Assembly: GCF_034676705.1 (NCBI RefSeq)
Contig: NZ_JAUCBS010000013.1
Coordinates: 1,778,501-1,842,500, forward strand
Direction of reading: 5' to 3'
Length of the DNA: 64,000 nt
From: Gemmobacter sp.
Lineage (GTDB): Bacteria; Pseudomonadota; Alphaproteobacteria; Rhodobacterales; Rhodobacteraceae
The translations under genes and the position numbers were made by a program. Every line of letters begins with the position of its first letter. The first letter of the stretch is position 1. A model generated the notes under the pieces. That model did not search any database. It saw only the letters and a list, made by a program, of their open reading frames with translations, and had not been told where the DNA came from. Shown piece by piece: positions 52,017 to 60,653 of the stretch.

Positions 52017-52459
52017 AAGGAAGACCCGCCGCGGCGCTGCCCCACGACGACCCGCTGGATTTGGGGGCCTTCATCACAAGCCGCAGGACGCAGCCGAAGG
52101 CCGGGGCGCAATGCGCGAAGGCATCGCAGGCGTGCTCCACCCCGAATGGGTCAGGGGCGGCACAAACGCGCAGATCATGGGCGCGAACGGCCTACATATA
52201 GCTTAATGGTGACGAATTATCAAACCCTTGTGTGCCAATCTGTGCAAAAATGTCAAAAGCTCTGACGGGCAGCAGATTTTTTCAGCCATGGCGCGGCGCA
52301 AAACGCCGGTGCCTTGGCAAGGGGGGCGCATCGTGCCGCGCTGCGGCGGGCGGCAAGTTGCCGATACGGGCCGGGCACGCCGGCGGCCCCGCGCCGATGG
52401 GGCGGCACAGGCGGCCGCAGCGGGTTGGACCGGACGCCATCCTGCGGCATCAGTGCTGC
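52017..52459. other. Gene-free spacer
   Basis: About 440 bp between the divergent proX operon and a small gene. It should hold the proX promoter and shows an AT-rich patch at 52195-52275. I see no gene, repeat-family member or clear operator in it. Confidence 0.5.
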
Positions 52460-52747
52460 ATGACAGATACCGCTTTTCCCATGCCCGCATCGGGCCAGCC
52501 GTTCCTGACCCTTGACGATGCGCTGATCCTGCGGCGCGGGGTGCGCGGGGTGGTCGCCGTGGATGTGCGCCTGATCGGCCACCATGCCACCGCCGGCGCC
52601 GAGGTGATGGCCTTTCTACAGGCCGAAGGGCTGGAAACCTCGATGCAGCGGATCGAGCGGATGGAACCGCGCCCGCTGCGCCGGCTGGTGTTCCGCTATG
52701 CCGGCGACCGGGCAGAGCTGACGGTGGCGCCAGACGCCGCCGATTGA
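52460..52747 (+). CDS. Small uncharacterised protein
   Basis: A 95-residue soluble protein. FLTLDDALILRRGVRGVVAV, then DVRLIGHHATAGAEVMAFLQ and RRLVFRYAGDRAELTVAPDA suggest a compact alpha/beta domain. I do not recognise the family. The ATG at 52460 is chosen because upstream in-frame sequence is arginine/glycine-rich spacer without coding character. It converges on the next small gene with a 5-bp gap. Confidence 0.5.
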   Translation: MTDTAFPMPASGQPFLTLDDALILRRGVRGVVAVDVRLIGHHATAGAEVMAFLQAEGLETSMQRIERMEPRPLRRLVFRYAGDRAELTVAPDAAD

Positions 52748-52752
52748 ACGGT

Positions 52753-53106
52753 TCAGCGGCTGGGGGTGTAGTGGGGCCAGACGGTTCCGGGCGGATTTGC
52801 CAGCAGATCCTGAAGGCGGGTCTGCCGGGCCGCGGCGGCGCCGGGCGGGCAGGGGTGCCAGTGGCTGCGGCTGCCGGTTTCGGCCAGGCGGCCATAGCAC
52901 CAGCCAAGCGATTCCAGCTCCTCGGCCACCGCCTGACGCTGGTCGCAGACCGGGGCGTGGAACAGCGCGCCTTCGGGCCCCAGGCAGCGGATATCCAGCG
53001 CGCGTTCCTCGGCGATCAGGTCGGCGATGCGCGGATCGGGCGCCTGTGCCGCAACCGGCAAGGCCAGGGCGGCAAGGACAAGGGCGGCAAGCAGGGGGCG
53101 AAGCAT
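52753..53106 (-). CDS. Small exported cysteine-containing protein
   Basis: A 117-residue protein with a clear signal peptide (LRPLLAALVLAALALPVAAQ). The mature part has four cysteines (IRCLGPE, PVCDQRQ, GWCYGRL, HPCPPG), likely two disulfides, so a periplasmic location is expected. The middle resembles short periplasmic proteins with an alpha-helical hairpin. No family is recognised. Confidence 0.65.
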   Translation of the reverse strand: MLRPLLAALVLAALALPVAAQAPDPRIADLIAEERALDIRCLGPEGALFHAPVCDQRQAVAEELESLGWCYGRLAETGSRSHWHPCPPGAAAARQTRLQDLLANPPGTVWPHYTPSR

Positions 53107-53206
53107 GGCGGTCTCGGGTTCTGGTCAGCCCCGGCAGTCTAGCGCAACCGGGCGCCGGGCGGCAGGGGGCCAAGGGGGGGATGAAGCCTTCGTGAACCGA
53201 AGGCGG

Positions 53207-53812
53207 CTAGCGCGCCGTGCCTCCGCCGATCTCGGAATACAGCGCCAGATCCTCGGCCATCTTGTGCTGCAACCGGACCAGCGTTTCGGGCCGCAGCGCC
53301 AGATCCGCCTCGGGCGAGACGTTGAGACGCGGCAGGATGATCTCGCAGTTCAGGCGGTCTTCCAGAAAATCGACAAAGGTTCCGATATCTTCATAGCGGA
53401 AAATGCGGTCCACCGGCTGGCGGCCCGGCGGGGTCAGGAACCTGGACTGCGCGCCGACATTGGCAAAGCCGGGCTGCGGGGTTTCGCAATAGGCATTGGC
53501 GAAATCGTCGAAGCTCATGTTGCGGGTCGAGGCGTTTTCATCCAGCAAATCCTCGCGCCGGCGAAAGCGATACCAGCTGCCCAGCCAGTCCACCGGCTCG
53601 CGCATCAGGGCGACGGTGGTGAAATCATGCCCCGACGCGACCTTGAGATAGGGGCCGATGAAGCGGTGATAGCGCTGCACGGTGGTATGTTTCAGCACGG
53701 GGGGGCGCTGGATGGAAACCGACGCCAGCGATTCCAGCGCGACGGCCAGCGCGGTGGACCCCGTCTTGGGGGTTGCCAGAAAGACCAGCCGCTGTTCCCA
53801 GAATACAAGCAT
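53207..53812 (-). CDS. Sulfotransferase-family protein
   Basis: A 201-residue protein. LVFLATPKTGSTALAVALES is the 5'-phosphosulfate-binding loop of PAPS-dependent sulfotransferases, and the following FTTVALMREPVDWLGSWYRF is the 3'-phosphate-binding element. The end of the protein (IFRYEDIGTFVDFLEDRL) also fits the family. A GGAGGTGCGG site precedes the ATG at 53812. It may sulfate a surface glycan, as a glycosyltransferase locus lies about 5 kb away. It is divergent from recA. Confidence 0.8.
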   Translation of the reverse strand: MLVFWEQRLVFLATPKTGSTALAVALESLASVSIQRPPVLKHTTVQRYHRFIGPYLKVASGHDFTTVALMREPVDWLGSWYRFRRREDLLDENASTRNMSFDDFANAYCETPQPGFANVGAQSRFLTPPGRQPVDRIFRYEDIGTFVDFLEDRLNCEIILPRLNVSPEADLALRPETLVRLQHKMAEDLALYSEIGGGTAR

Positions 53813-53944
53813 CCGCACCTCCGTTGCTGGGCAAGATGTAGCGGGTGCGGCATGACCCGTAAACCTTCCCTTAAGCAATTTCTGAAATGGTGGGCCCTGC
53901 GGAAAACCCGTTGCCATGTTCCCGTTTTGATCGCATAAGAACAT

Positions 53945-53959
53945 GAACGGGTCGTGAAC
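53945..53959. promoter_or_regulatory. SOS (LexA) box upstream of recA
   Basis: GAACGGGTCGTGAAC, which on the other strand is GTTC-N7-GTTC, the LexA-binding site of alphaproteobacteria. It lies 69 bp before the recA start. Confidence 0.85.
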
Positions 53960-54027
53960 AAACCAACGCAGGGCGCAGCCGCGCGGCACTGGGATTCTGC
54001 GCGGCCTTGGGATAAGGAGAGGCAGGA

Positions 54028-55053
54028 ATGGCGGGCTCGACCCTTCTGGACTTCGGCGGAAAGCGGGACATGGACAAGAACAAGGCGCTGGAAAGCGCAC
54101 TGGCGCAGATCGAACGGCAATTCGGCAAAGGGTCGATCATGCGGCTGGGCGCCAACAACCCGATCGCAGAGATCGAGGCGACCTCGACCGGATCGCTGGG
54201 CCTGGACATCGCGCTGGGGATCGGCGGCCTGCCCAAGGGGCGGATCATCGAGATTTATGGCCCGGAAAGTTCGGGCAAAACCACGCTGACCCTGCATGTG
54301 GTGGCCGAAGAACAGAAAAAGGGCGGCGTCTGCGCCTTTGTCGATGCCGAACATGCGCTGGATCCGGGCTATGCGAAAAAGCTGGGCGTCAACCTGGACG
54401 AACTGCTGATCAGCCAGCCCGATACCGGCGAACAGGCGCTGGAAATCGTCGATACGCTGGTGCGGTCGGGTGCGGTCAGCCTGGTCGTGGTCGATTCGGT
54501 GGCCGCGCTGACGCCGAAATCGGAAATCGAAGGCGACATGGGCGACATGCAGATGGGCAGCCAGGCCCGCCTGATGAGCCAGGCCATGCGCAAGCTGACC
54601 GCCAGCATCGGGCGCAGCAACTGCATGGTGATCTTCATCAACCAGATCCGCATGAAGATTGGCGTGATGTTCGGCAGCCCGGAAACCACGACGGGCGGCA
54701 ATGCGCTGAAATTCTATGCCTCGGTCCGGCTGGACATCCGCCGCACCGGATCCATCAAGGACCGGGACGAGGTGGTGGGCAACACCACCCGCGTCAAGGT
54801 GGTCAAGAACAAGGTCGCCCCGCCCTTCCGCGAGGTGGAATTCGACATCATGTATGGCGAGGGCATTTCCAAGACCGGCGAGCTGCTGGACCTGGGCGTC
54901 AAGGCCGGGGTGATCGAGAAATCGGGCAGCTGGTATTCCTGGGGCGACGAGCGCATCGGCCAGGGGCGGGAGAATGCCAAGAATTTCATCAAGTCGAACC
55001 CCGGCGTCGCCGCCGAGATCGAGTTCGAAGATCCGGGGCGCCAACGGGCTTGA
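54028..55053 (+). CDS. recA: RecA recombinase, C-terminus frameshifted
   Basis: 341 residues as read. Walker A GPESSGKTTLTLHVVAEEQ, VDAEHALDPGYAKKLGV, VVVDSVAALTPKSEIEGDMG (Walker B) and loops L1 and L2 (MGSQARLMSQ; GSPETTTGGNALKFYAS) are all intact. The frame ends in FEDPGRQRA. One base out of phase, the same DNA encodes KIRGANGLDFSVPPTAEDLT then E and TAA at 55093, which is what RecA proteins normally have here. So a single-base insertion lies near 55030, real or a sequencing error. The core enzyme should function; the C-terminal tail is altered. An SOS box precedes it. Confidence 0.93.
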   Translation: MAGSTLLDFGGKRDMDKNKALESALAQIERQFGKGSIMRLGANNPIAEIEATSTGSLGLDIALGIGGLPKGRIIEIYGPESSGKTTLTLHVVAEEQKKGGVCAFVDAEHALDPGYAKKLGVNLDELLISQPDTGEQALEIVDTLVRSGAVSLVVVDSVAALTPKSEIEGDMGDMQMGSQARLMSQAMRKLTASIGRSNCMVIFINQIRMKIGVMFGSPETTTGGNALKFYASVRLDIRRTGSIKDRDEVVGNTTRVKVVKNKVAPPFREVEFDIMYGEGISKTGELLDLGVKAGVIEKSGSWYSWGDERIGQGRENAKNFIKSNPGVAAEIEFEDPGRQRA

Positions 55054-55115
55054 TTTCTCGGTCCCGCCGACCGCGGAAGATCTGACCGAATAAGCCCGGG
55101 CCGGGCAGCAACTGT

Positions 55116-55146
55116 CGCAGGACCGTCATGGTGGACAGGTCCTGCG
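55116..55146. terminator. Hairpin between recA and alaS
   Basis: CGCAGGACC and GGTCCTGCG arms with a 13-nt loop, without a T-tract. It may be a weak terminator or a leader structure of alaS. Confidence 0.35.
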
Positions 55147-55195
55147 TCGCCCGCTAAAGGGGGGGCGACAGAACGCCCGGAGGCCCCGCCTAGCC

Positions 55196-57850
55196 ATGCC
55201 CTCGCTGAACGATATCCGCTCGACCTTCCTCGACTTCTTCGCCCGCAACGGGCACCGGGTCGTGTCCTCCAGCCCGCTGGTTCCCCGCAACGACCCGACG
55301 CTGATGTTCACCAATTCGGGGATGGTGCAGTTCAAGAACTGCTTCACCGGGGTGGAAAAGCGCGATTACGTGCGTGCGACCACGGCGCAGAAATGCGTCC
55401 GCGCAGGCGGCAAGCACAACGACCTGGACAATGTGGGCTATACCGCGCGGCACCACACGTTCTTTGAAATGCTGGGGAACTTTTCCTTTGGCGACTATTT
55501 CAAGGAAGGCGCGATCACCTTTGCCTGGAACCTGCTGACGCAGGATTTCGACATCCCTAAGGACCGTCTGCTGGTCACCGTCTATCACACCGATGACGAG
55601 GCGGCGGCGCTGTGGAAAAAGATCGCCGGCCTGCCCGAGGACCGGATCATCCGTATCGCGACCAAGGACAATTTCTGGCAGATGGGCCCCACCGGCCCCT
55701 GCGGCCCCTGCACCGAGATCTTCTTTGATCACGGCGACAAGATCTGGGGTGGCCCGCCCGGATCGAAGGACGAGGACGGCGACCGCTATATCGAGATCTG
55801 GAACAACGTCTTCATGCAGAACGAGCAGTTCGAAGACGGGTCCATGCGCACGCTGGACATGCAGTCGATCGACACCGGCATGGGGCTGGAACGCATCGGC
55901 GCGCTGTTGCAGGGCAAGCACGACAACTACGACACCGATCTGATGCGCAGCCTGATCGAGGCGTCGGCCCATGTCACCAGCCAGGATCCCGATGGCCCGG
56001 GCAAGGTGCATCACCGCGTGATCGCCGACCACCTGCGGTCCACCAGCTTCCTGATCGCCGATGGCGTGATGCCGGCCAATGACGGGCGCGGCTATGTGCT
56101 GCGCCGCATCCTGCGCCGCGCCGCCCGCCATGCCCATATGCTGGGCGCCAAGGACCCGGTGATGCACCGTCTGGTGCCCGCGCTGGTGCGCCAGATGGGC
56201 GCGGCCTATCCCGAACTGGCCCAGGCCCAGGCGCTGATCGAAGAAACGCTGAAGCTGGAAGAAACCAGGTTCCGCACCACGCTGGACCGTGGCCTGAAAC
56301 TGCTGGATGACGAACTGGCGCGGCTGCCCGAAGGCGCGGCCCTGCCGGGCGAGGCGGCGTTCAAGCTGTATGACACCTATGGCTTCCCGCTGGACCTGAC
56401 GCAGGATGCGCTGCGCGAACAGGGCCGCAGCGTGGAAACCGCCGGGTTCGATGCCGCCATGGCCGAGCAAAAGGCCAAGGCCCGTGCCAGCTGGTCCGGC
56501 TCGGGCGAGGCCAAGGACGCCACCATCTGGTTCGAGATTGCCGAAGCCAAGGGCGTGACCGAATTCCTGGGCTATGACACCGAAAAGGCCGAGGGCCAGA
56601 TCCTGTCGCTGGTGGTCGAGGGCGCCCAGGTGCCGACCGCCAGGGGCAAGGTGCAGGTCGTGGTCAACCAGACACCGTTCTATGCGGAATCGGGCGGCCA
56701 GGTCGGCGACAGCGGCTATATCCGCACCGAAACCGGCGAAGCGCGCATCACCGACACCAAGAAGGTGGCCGGCGTGTTCATCCATATCGCCGAAGTCACC
56801 ATGGGCGAGCTTGCACAGGGCCAGGGTGCCCGGCTGGAGGTGGACCACACCCGCCGCGGCGCGATCCGCGCCAACCACTCGGCCACCCACCTGCTGCACG
56901 AGGCGCTGCGCCGCGCGCTTGGCGACCATGTGGCGCAGAAGGGGTCGTTGAACGCCGATGACCGCCTGCGGTTCGACTTCAGCCATTCCAAGGGCCTGAC
57001 GGCCGAGGAACTGGCGCAGGTCGAGGTCGAGGTGAACCAGTTCATCCGCCAGAACACCCCCGTTGAAACCCGCATCATGACCCCGGATGATGCCCGCGCC
57101 ATCGGCGCGCAGGCGCTGTTCGGCGAGAAATATGGCGATGAGGTGCGCGTGGTGTCGATGGGCCGGCTGCTTGGCTCGGGCAAGGGGGCCGATGGCGCGA
57201 CCTACAGCCTGGAGCTGTGCGGCGGCACCCATGTGGCGCGCACCGGCGATATCGGCGCCTTTGTCGCGCTTGGCGATTCCGCCTCGTCGGCCGGCGTGCG
57301 CCGGTTCGAGGCGCTGACCGGGCAGGCCGCGCTGGACCATCTGCGCGCGCAGGCCGCCCGTCTGGCCGAGGCGGCGGCAGTGCTGAAGACGCCGGCCGCC
57401 GATCTGGCCGACCGCCTGCGCGCGCTGGTCGATGAACGCAAGGCGTTGCAGAACGAGGTCGCCCAGCTGCGCCGCGAACTGGCGATGGGCGGCGGTTCGG
57501 CTGCCGGCCCCGAGGCGGTCGAGGTGAACGGGGTGAAGTTCCTTGCCCAGCTGGTGCAGGGCGTCTCGGGCAAGGATCTGCCGGGCCTGATCGACGAGGC
57601 GAAGGCGCGGCTGGGATCCGGCGCCGTTCTGCTGATCGCGGATGCGGGCGGCAAGGCGGCGGTGGCGGCGGGCGTGACCCCCGATCTGACCGCGCGGCTG
57701 TCGGCCGTCGATCTGGTCAAGGCGGCGGCCGGCGCGCTTGGCGGCAAGGGCGGCGGTGGCCGCCCGGACATGGCGCAGGCCGGGGGGGCCAGCACCGAAA
57801 ATGCCGAAGCCGCGATTGCGGCGGCAACGGCCGTCATCAAGGGGGAATGA
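55196..57850 (+). CDS. alaS: Alanyl-tRNA synthetase
   Basis: An 884-residue class II synthetase. Catalytic domain: FTNSGMVQFKNCFTGVEK and ARHHTFFEMLGNFSFGDYFK (motif 2 region), with DTGMGLERIGALLQG. The editing domain has the zinc ligands SATHLLHEALRR (HxxxH) and LCGGTHVARTGDIG (Cys, His). The C-Ala oligomerisation domain ends the protein. Normal length. The next gene's ATG overlaps its stop (ATGA). Confidence 0.97.
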   Translation: MPSLNDIRSTFLDFFARNGHRVVSSSPLVPRNDPTLMFTNSGMVQFKNCFTGVEKRDYVRATTAQKCVRAGGKHNDLDNVGYTARHHTFFEMLGNFSFGDYFKEGAITFAWNLLTQDFDIPKDRLLVTVYHTDDEAAALWKKIAGLPEDRIIRIATKDNFWQMGPTGPCGPCTEIFFDHGDKIWGGPPGSKDEDGDRYIEIWNNVFMQNEQFEDGSMRTLDMQSIDTGMGLERIGALLQGKHDNYDTDLMRSLIEASAHVTSQDPDGPGKVHHRVIADHLRSTSFLIADGVMPANDGRGYVLRRILRRAARHAHMLGAKDPVMHRLVPALVRQMGAAYPELAQAQALIEETLKLEETRFRTTLDRGLKLLDDELARLPEGAALPGEAAFKLYDTYGFPLDLTQDALREQGRSVETAGFDAAMAEQKAKARASWSGSGEAKDATIWFEIAEAKGVTEFLGYDTEKAEGQILSLVVEGAQVPTARGKVQVVVNQTPFYAESGGQVGDSGYIRTETGEARITDTKKVAGVFIHIAEVTMGELAQGQGARLEVDHTRRGAIRANHSATHLLHEALRRALGDHVAQKGSLNADDRLRFDFSHSKGLTAEELAQVEVEVNQFIRQNTPVETRIMTPDDARAIGAQALFGEKYGDEVRVVSMGRLLGSGKGADGATYSLELCGGTHVARTGDIGAFVALGDSASSAGVRRFEALTGQAALDHLRAQAARLAEAAAVLKTPAADLADRLRALVDERKALQNEVAQLRRELAMGGGSAAGPEAVEVNGVKFLAQLVQGVSGKDLPGLIDEAKARLGSGAVLLIADAGGKAAVAAGVTPDLTARLSAVDLVKAAAGALGGKGGGGRPDMAQAGGASTENAEAAIAAATAVIKGE

Positions 57851-58143
57851 CCATGCCCGGCGCCTACTGGATTGCCCATGTAACCGTCACCGACCCGGAC
57901 GCCTATGGCAAATATGCCGCGCTGGCCGGGGCGCCCATCGCGGCGCATGGCGGCAGGTTCCTTGCCCGTGCCGGCCGCTATGTGCAGCTGGAGGGGAACG
58001 ACCGCGCCCGCAACGTGCTGGCGCATTTCCCCTCGGTCGACGCGGCGGTGGCCTGCTACCATTCGGCCGAATACCAGGCCGCGCTCAGCCATGCGCGCGG
58101 GGCATCGGTCCGTGATCTGGTCGTGGTCGAGGCGGTGGAGTAA
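57847..58143 (+). CDS. DUF1330 family protein
   Basis: A 98-residue ferredoxin-like fold protein: YWIAHVTVTDPDAYGKYAAL, FLARAGRYVQLEGNDRARNV and AVACYHSAEYQAALSHARGA are typical of DUF1330. Function unknown, possibly a small stress-related dimeric alpha/beta-barrel protein. The ATG overlaps the alaS stop by 4 bp and fabD starts 5 bp later, so the three genes are likely cotranscribed. Confidence 0.87.
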   Translation: MTMPGAYWIAHVTVTDPDAYGKYAALAGAPIAAHGGRFLARAGRYVQLEGNDRARNVLAHFPSVDAAVACYHSAEYQAALSHARGASVRDLVVVEAVE

Positions 58144-58147
58144 GCGG

Positions 58148-59074
58148 ATGAAAGCGTTCATTTTCCCCGGCCAAGGCTCGCAATCCGTGGGCATGGGCAA
58201 GGCTTTGGCCGATGCCTTTCCCGCCGCCCGCGCGGTCTTCGACGAGGTTGACGAGGCGCTTGGCGAAAAGCTGTCGGAGCTGATCTGGAACGGCCCGATA
58301 GAGGAACTGACCCTGACCGCCAATGCCCAGCCGGCGCTGATGGCCACCTCGCTGGCGGCGCTGCGGGCGCTGGAATCGCAAGGGGTGAAGGTCACCGACG
58401 CGGCCTATGTCGCCGGGCATTCCCTGGGCGAATATTCCGCGCTGGCCGCCGTCGGCACGCTGAGCATTGGCGATACCGCGCGCCTGCTGCGCCGGCGCGG
58501 CCGCGCCATGCAAGAGGCGGTGCCGGTGGGCGTGGGCGCCATGGCGGCGCTGCTGGGCATGGATTTTGCCACGGCAACCTCGGTCGCCGCCGATGCGGCG
58601 CAGGGCGATGTGTGCCAGGCCGCGAATGACAACGACCCGTCGCAGGTGGTGATCTCGGGCCACAAGGCGGCGGTGGAACGCGCGGTGGCGCTGGCCAAGG
58701 AACGCGGCGGCAAGCGCGCCATGCTGCTGCCGGTATCGGCCCCTTTCCACTGCGCGCTGATGCAACCGGCGGCCGATGCCATGGCCGATGCGCTGGCACA
58801 GGTCACCTTCCGCGCGCCGGTGGTGCCGGTGGTGACGAACGTGCGCGCCGCTGCGGTGACCGACCCCGAACAGCTCCGCCAGCTTCTGGTGGAACAGGTC
58901 ACCGGATCGGTCCGCTGGCGCGAATCGGTGCTGTGGATGGCCGGGCAGGGCGTGACCGAATTCTGGGAAATCGGTGCCGGCAAGGCGCTGTCCGGCATGG
59001 TCAAGCGCATTGCAAAGGAAAGTCAGCAGCGCAACTTTGGCCTGCCAGAGGATGTTGCAGCCCTTGCCGGCTGA
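58148..59074 (+). CDS. fabD: Malonyl-CoA:ACP transacylase
   Basis: A 308-residue FabD that loads malonate onto acyl carrier protein for fatty-acid synthesis. FIFPGQGSQSVGMGKALADA at the N-terminus, nucleophile elbow VAGHSLGEYSALAA (active-site Ser), and VSAPFHCALMQPAADAM (active-site His). QAANDNDPSQVVISGH is also typical. Downstream fab genes are not adjacent; an RTX gene follows. Confidence 0.95.
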   Translation: MKAFIFPGQGSQSVGMGKALADAFPAARAVFDEVDEALGEKLSELIWNGPIEELTLTANAQPALMATSLAALRALESQGVKVTDAAYVAGHSLGEYSALAAVGTLSIGDTARLLRRRGRAMQEAVPVGVGAMAALLGMDFATATSVAADAAQGDVCQAANDNDPSQVVISGHKAAVERAVALAKERGGKRAMLLPVSAPFHCALMQPAADAMADALAQVTFRAPVVPVVTNVRAAAVTDPEQLRQLLVEQVTGSVRWRESVLWMAGQGVTEFWEIGAGKALSGMVKRIAKESQQRNFGLPEDVAALAG

Positions 59075-59170
59075 AAATACGGGCGGCGATACCTGATTTC
59101 CATGCTAGTGTGAAACGCTGGAGGGCCGATCAGGCCCTTCCATTGTATTTTCATGTAAGGGATGGATTTC

Positions 59171-60589
59171 ATGGCACGACGTGATGGCGGCCCGGATGCC
59201 GAGGAATTGTTCGGCACCTATGAAGAGGCCGACGAGATTTACGGCTATGGCGGCAACGACACGCTGCACGGGCTGGACGGCGCCGACAGCCTGTATGGCG
59301 GCGATGGCGACGATCTTCTGCACACCGGCTATGGCAATGACCGGGTTTATGGCGGTGCCGGGAACGATGTGATCTTTGGTGGCGCCGGATCGCAGCGGTA
59401 CTACGGAGGCGGCGGCAACGACGTCATCCACATGAACTTTTCCCATGTACTCCAGCATGGTGTCGCCTATGGCGGGGCAGGGGATGATTTCATTTCGGTC
59501 ACCAACCTCAGCCAGGGCGCTGTCTATGGCGGTGGCGGCAGCGACCGCCTGTCTGTCCTGTGGCTGACCGGCCCGGGCGTGACGGTCCGCGAATCCGGTG
59601 GCAACTGGGTGATCAGCCAGGGCCCGCAGATGTATCTGCCGGACGGGCAGATGCTGATTGCCGAGGGCGTCGAACACCTTCAGATCTATACCACCGATGC
59701 GGCGGACGACATCGTCTCGGGCGCAGGGCATGACAATATCAGCGTGCGCGGCGGCGCGAACATCGTCGATGCCGGCGCAGGCAACGATACGGTCGCCTAT
59801 TGGGCCAATACCGCCAACACGCTGGAGGGCGGCGAGGGCGACGATCTGCTGATCGCGGCGCTGAACACCACGCCCTATTTCGTCGTCGACAGCGAAGGCA
59901 ACGTCGATGATGGCAACCTGTCGGTGCTGACCGGGTTCGAGCGGTTCCACGTTTATGGGGGCTGGGGCGCCGACTTCATTGCTCTTGGCACCGGGGCCGA
60001 TACGGCTGCCGGGGGGCGGCAGAACGATACCATCCATGGCAATGCCGGCGATGACCTGCTGATAGGCAATGGCGGCGATGATGTGCTGTATGGGGGCGAC
60101 GGCCAGGACCGGCTGAGCGGCGGTCCCGGCAATGATGCGGTGTTTGGCGGCGCCGGCATGGATCGGCTGGTCGCCGGCATCGGAAATTCCACCCTGCGGG
60201 GCGGTGATGGCGACGACCGGCTTTTCGTGGGGGGCGGTCCCGCCCTGCTGTATGGCGATGCCGGGAATGATCGGTTCTATGCCCGACCGGGCCTGAATGC
60301 GGCGGCGCCGGCAACGGTCGGGGATTTCACCGTCGGCGAGGATCGGCTGTATCTGCGCGGCGATCTGTTCGACGACATGCCGGGCAAGGGGCGGCTGGGC
60401 GCCGATGCGCTGGTGTTCGGCGGTGCCTCGGGCAGCGCGCCGCAGTTCATCCTGACCTATGATGCCGGGGCGGATGTCACCAGCCTGTGGTGGGACCGCG
60501 ATGGCGAAGGCGCGACGCATGACGCGGTGCGGTTCCTGCAATTCGCAGGCGAACCGGGGCTAAGCCATACGGATATCTGGATCTACTGA
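59171..60589 (+). CDS. RTX (haemolysin-type calcium-binding repeat) protein
   Basis: A 472-residue acidic protein with two blocks of GGxGxDxLx nonapeptides: residues about 20-90 (YGGNDTLHGLDGADSLYGGD) and about 285-370 (NAGDDLLIGNGGDDVLYGGD). There is no N-terminal signal, so export by a type I system using the C-terminus is expected. The C-terminal FTVGEDRLYLRGDLF region fits the post-repeat cap. No catalytic domain is recognised. ATG 59171 has a TAAGGG site at a good distance; ATG 59162 is too close to it. No transporter genes are adjacent. Confidence 0.82.
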   Translation: MARRDGGPDAEELFGTYEEADEIYGYGGNDTLHGLDGADSLYGGDGDDLLHTGYGNDRVYGGAGNDVIFGGAGSQRYYGGGGNDVIHMNFSHVLQHGVAYGGAGDDFISVTNLSQGAVYGGGGSDRLSVLWLTGPGVTVRESGGNWVISQGPQMYLPDGQMLIAEGVEHLQIYTTDAADDIVSGAGHDNISVRGGANIVDAGAGNDTVAYWANTANTLEGGEGDDLLIAALNTTPYFVVDSEGNVDDGNLSVLTGFERFHVYGGWGADFIALGTGADTAAGGRQNDTIHGNAGDDLLIGNGGDDVLYGGDGQDRLSGGPGNDAVFGGAGMDRLVAGIGNSTLRGGDGDDRLFVGGGPALLYGDAGNDRFYARPGLNAAAPATVGDFTVGEDRLYLRGDLFDDMPGKGRLGADALVFGGASGSAPQFILTYDAGADVTSLWWDRDGEGATHDAVRFLQFAGEPGLSHTDIWIY

Positions 60590-60602
60590 TCCCCCTCATG
60601 CA

Positions 60603-60629
60603 AAAGGGCCGCCCCATGGGCGGCCCTTT
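60603..60629. terminator. Bidirectional terminator between the RTX gene and tig
   Basis: AAAGGGCCGCC and GGCGGCCCTTT, 11-bp perfect arms with a 5-nt loop; A/T tracts on both sides serve both converging genes. Confidence 0.8.
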
Positions 60630-60653
60630 CCGATACGGCCATATGGCCTGCGA

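Noticed and set aside
59200..60280. Repetitive GGCGGC-rich DNA as a non-coding repeat
   Set aside because: The periodicity is 27 bp and encodes calcium-binding nonapeptides of an RTX protein.
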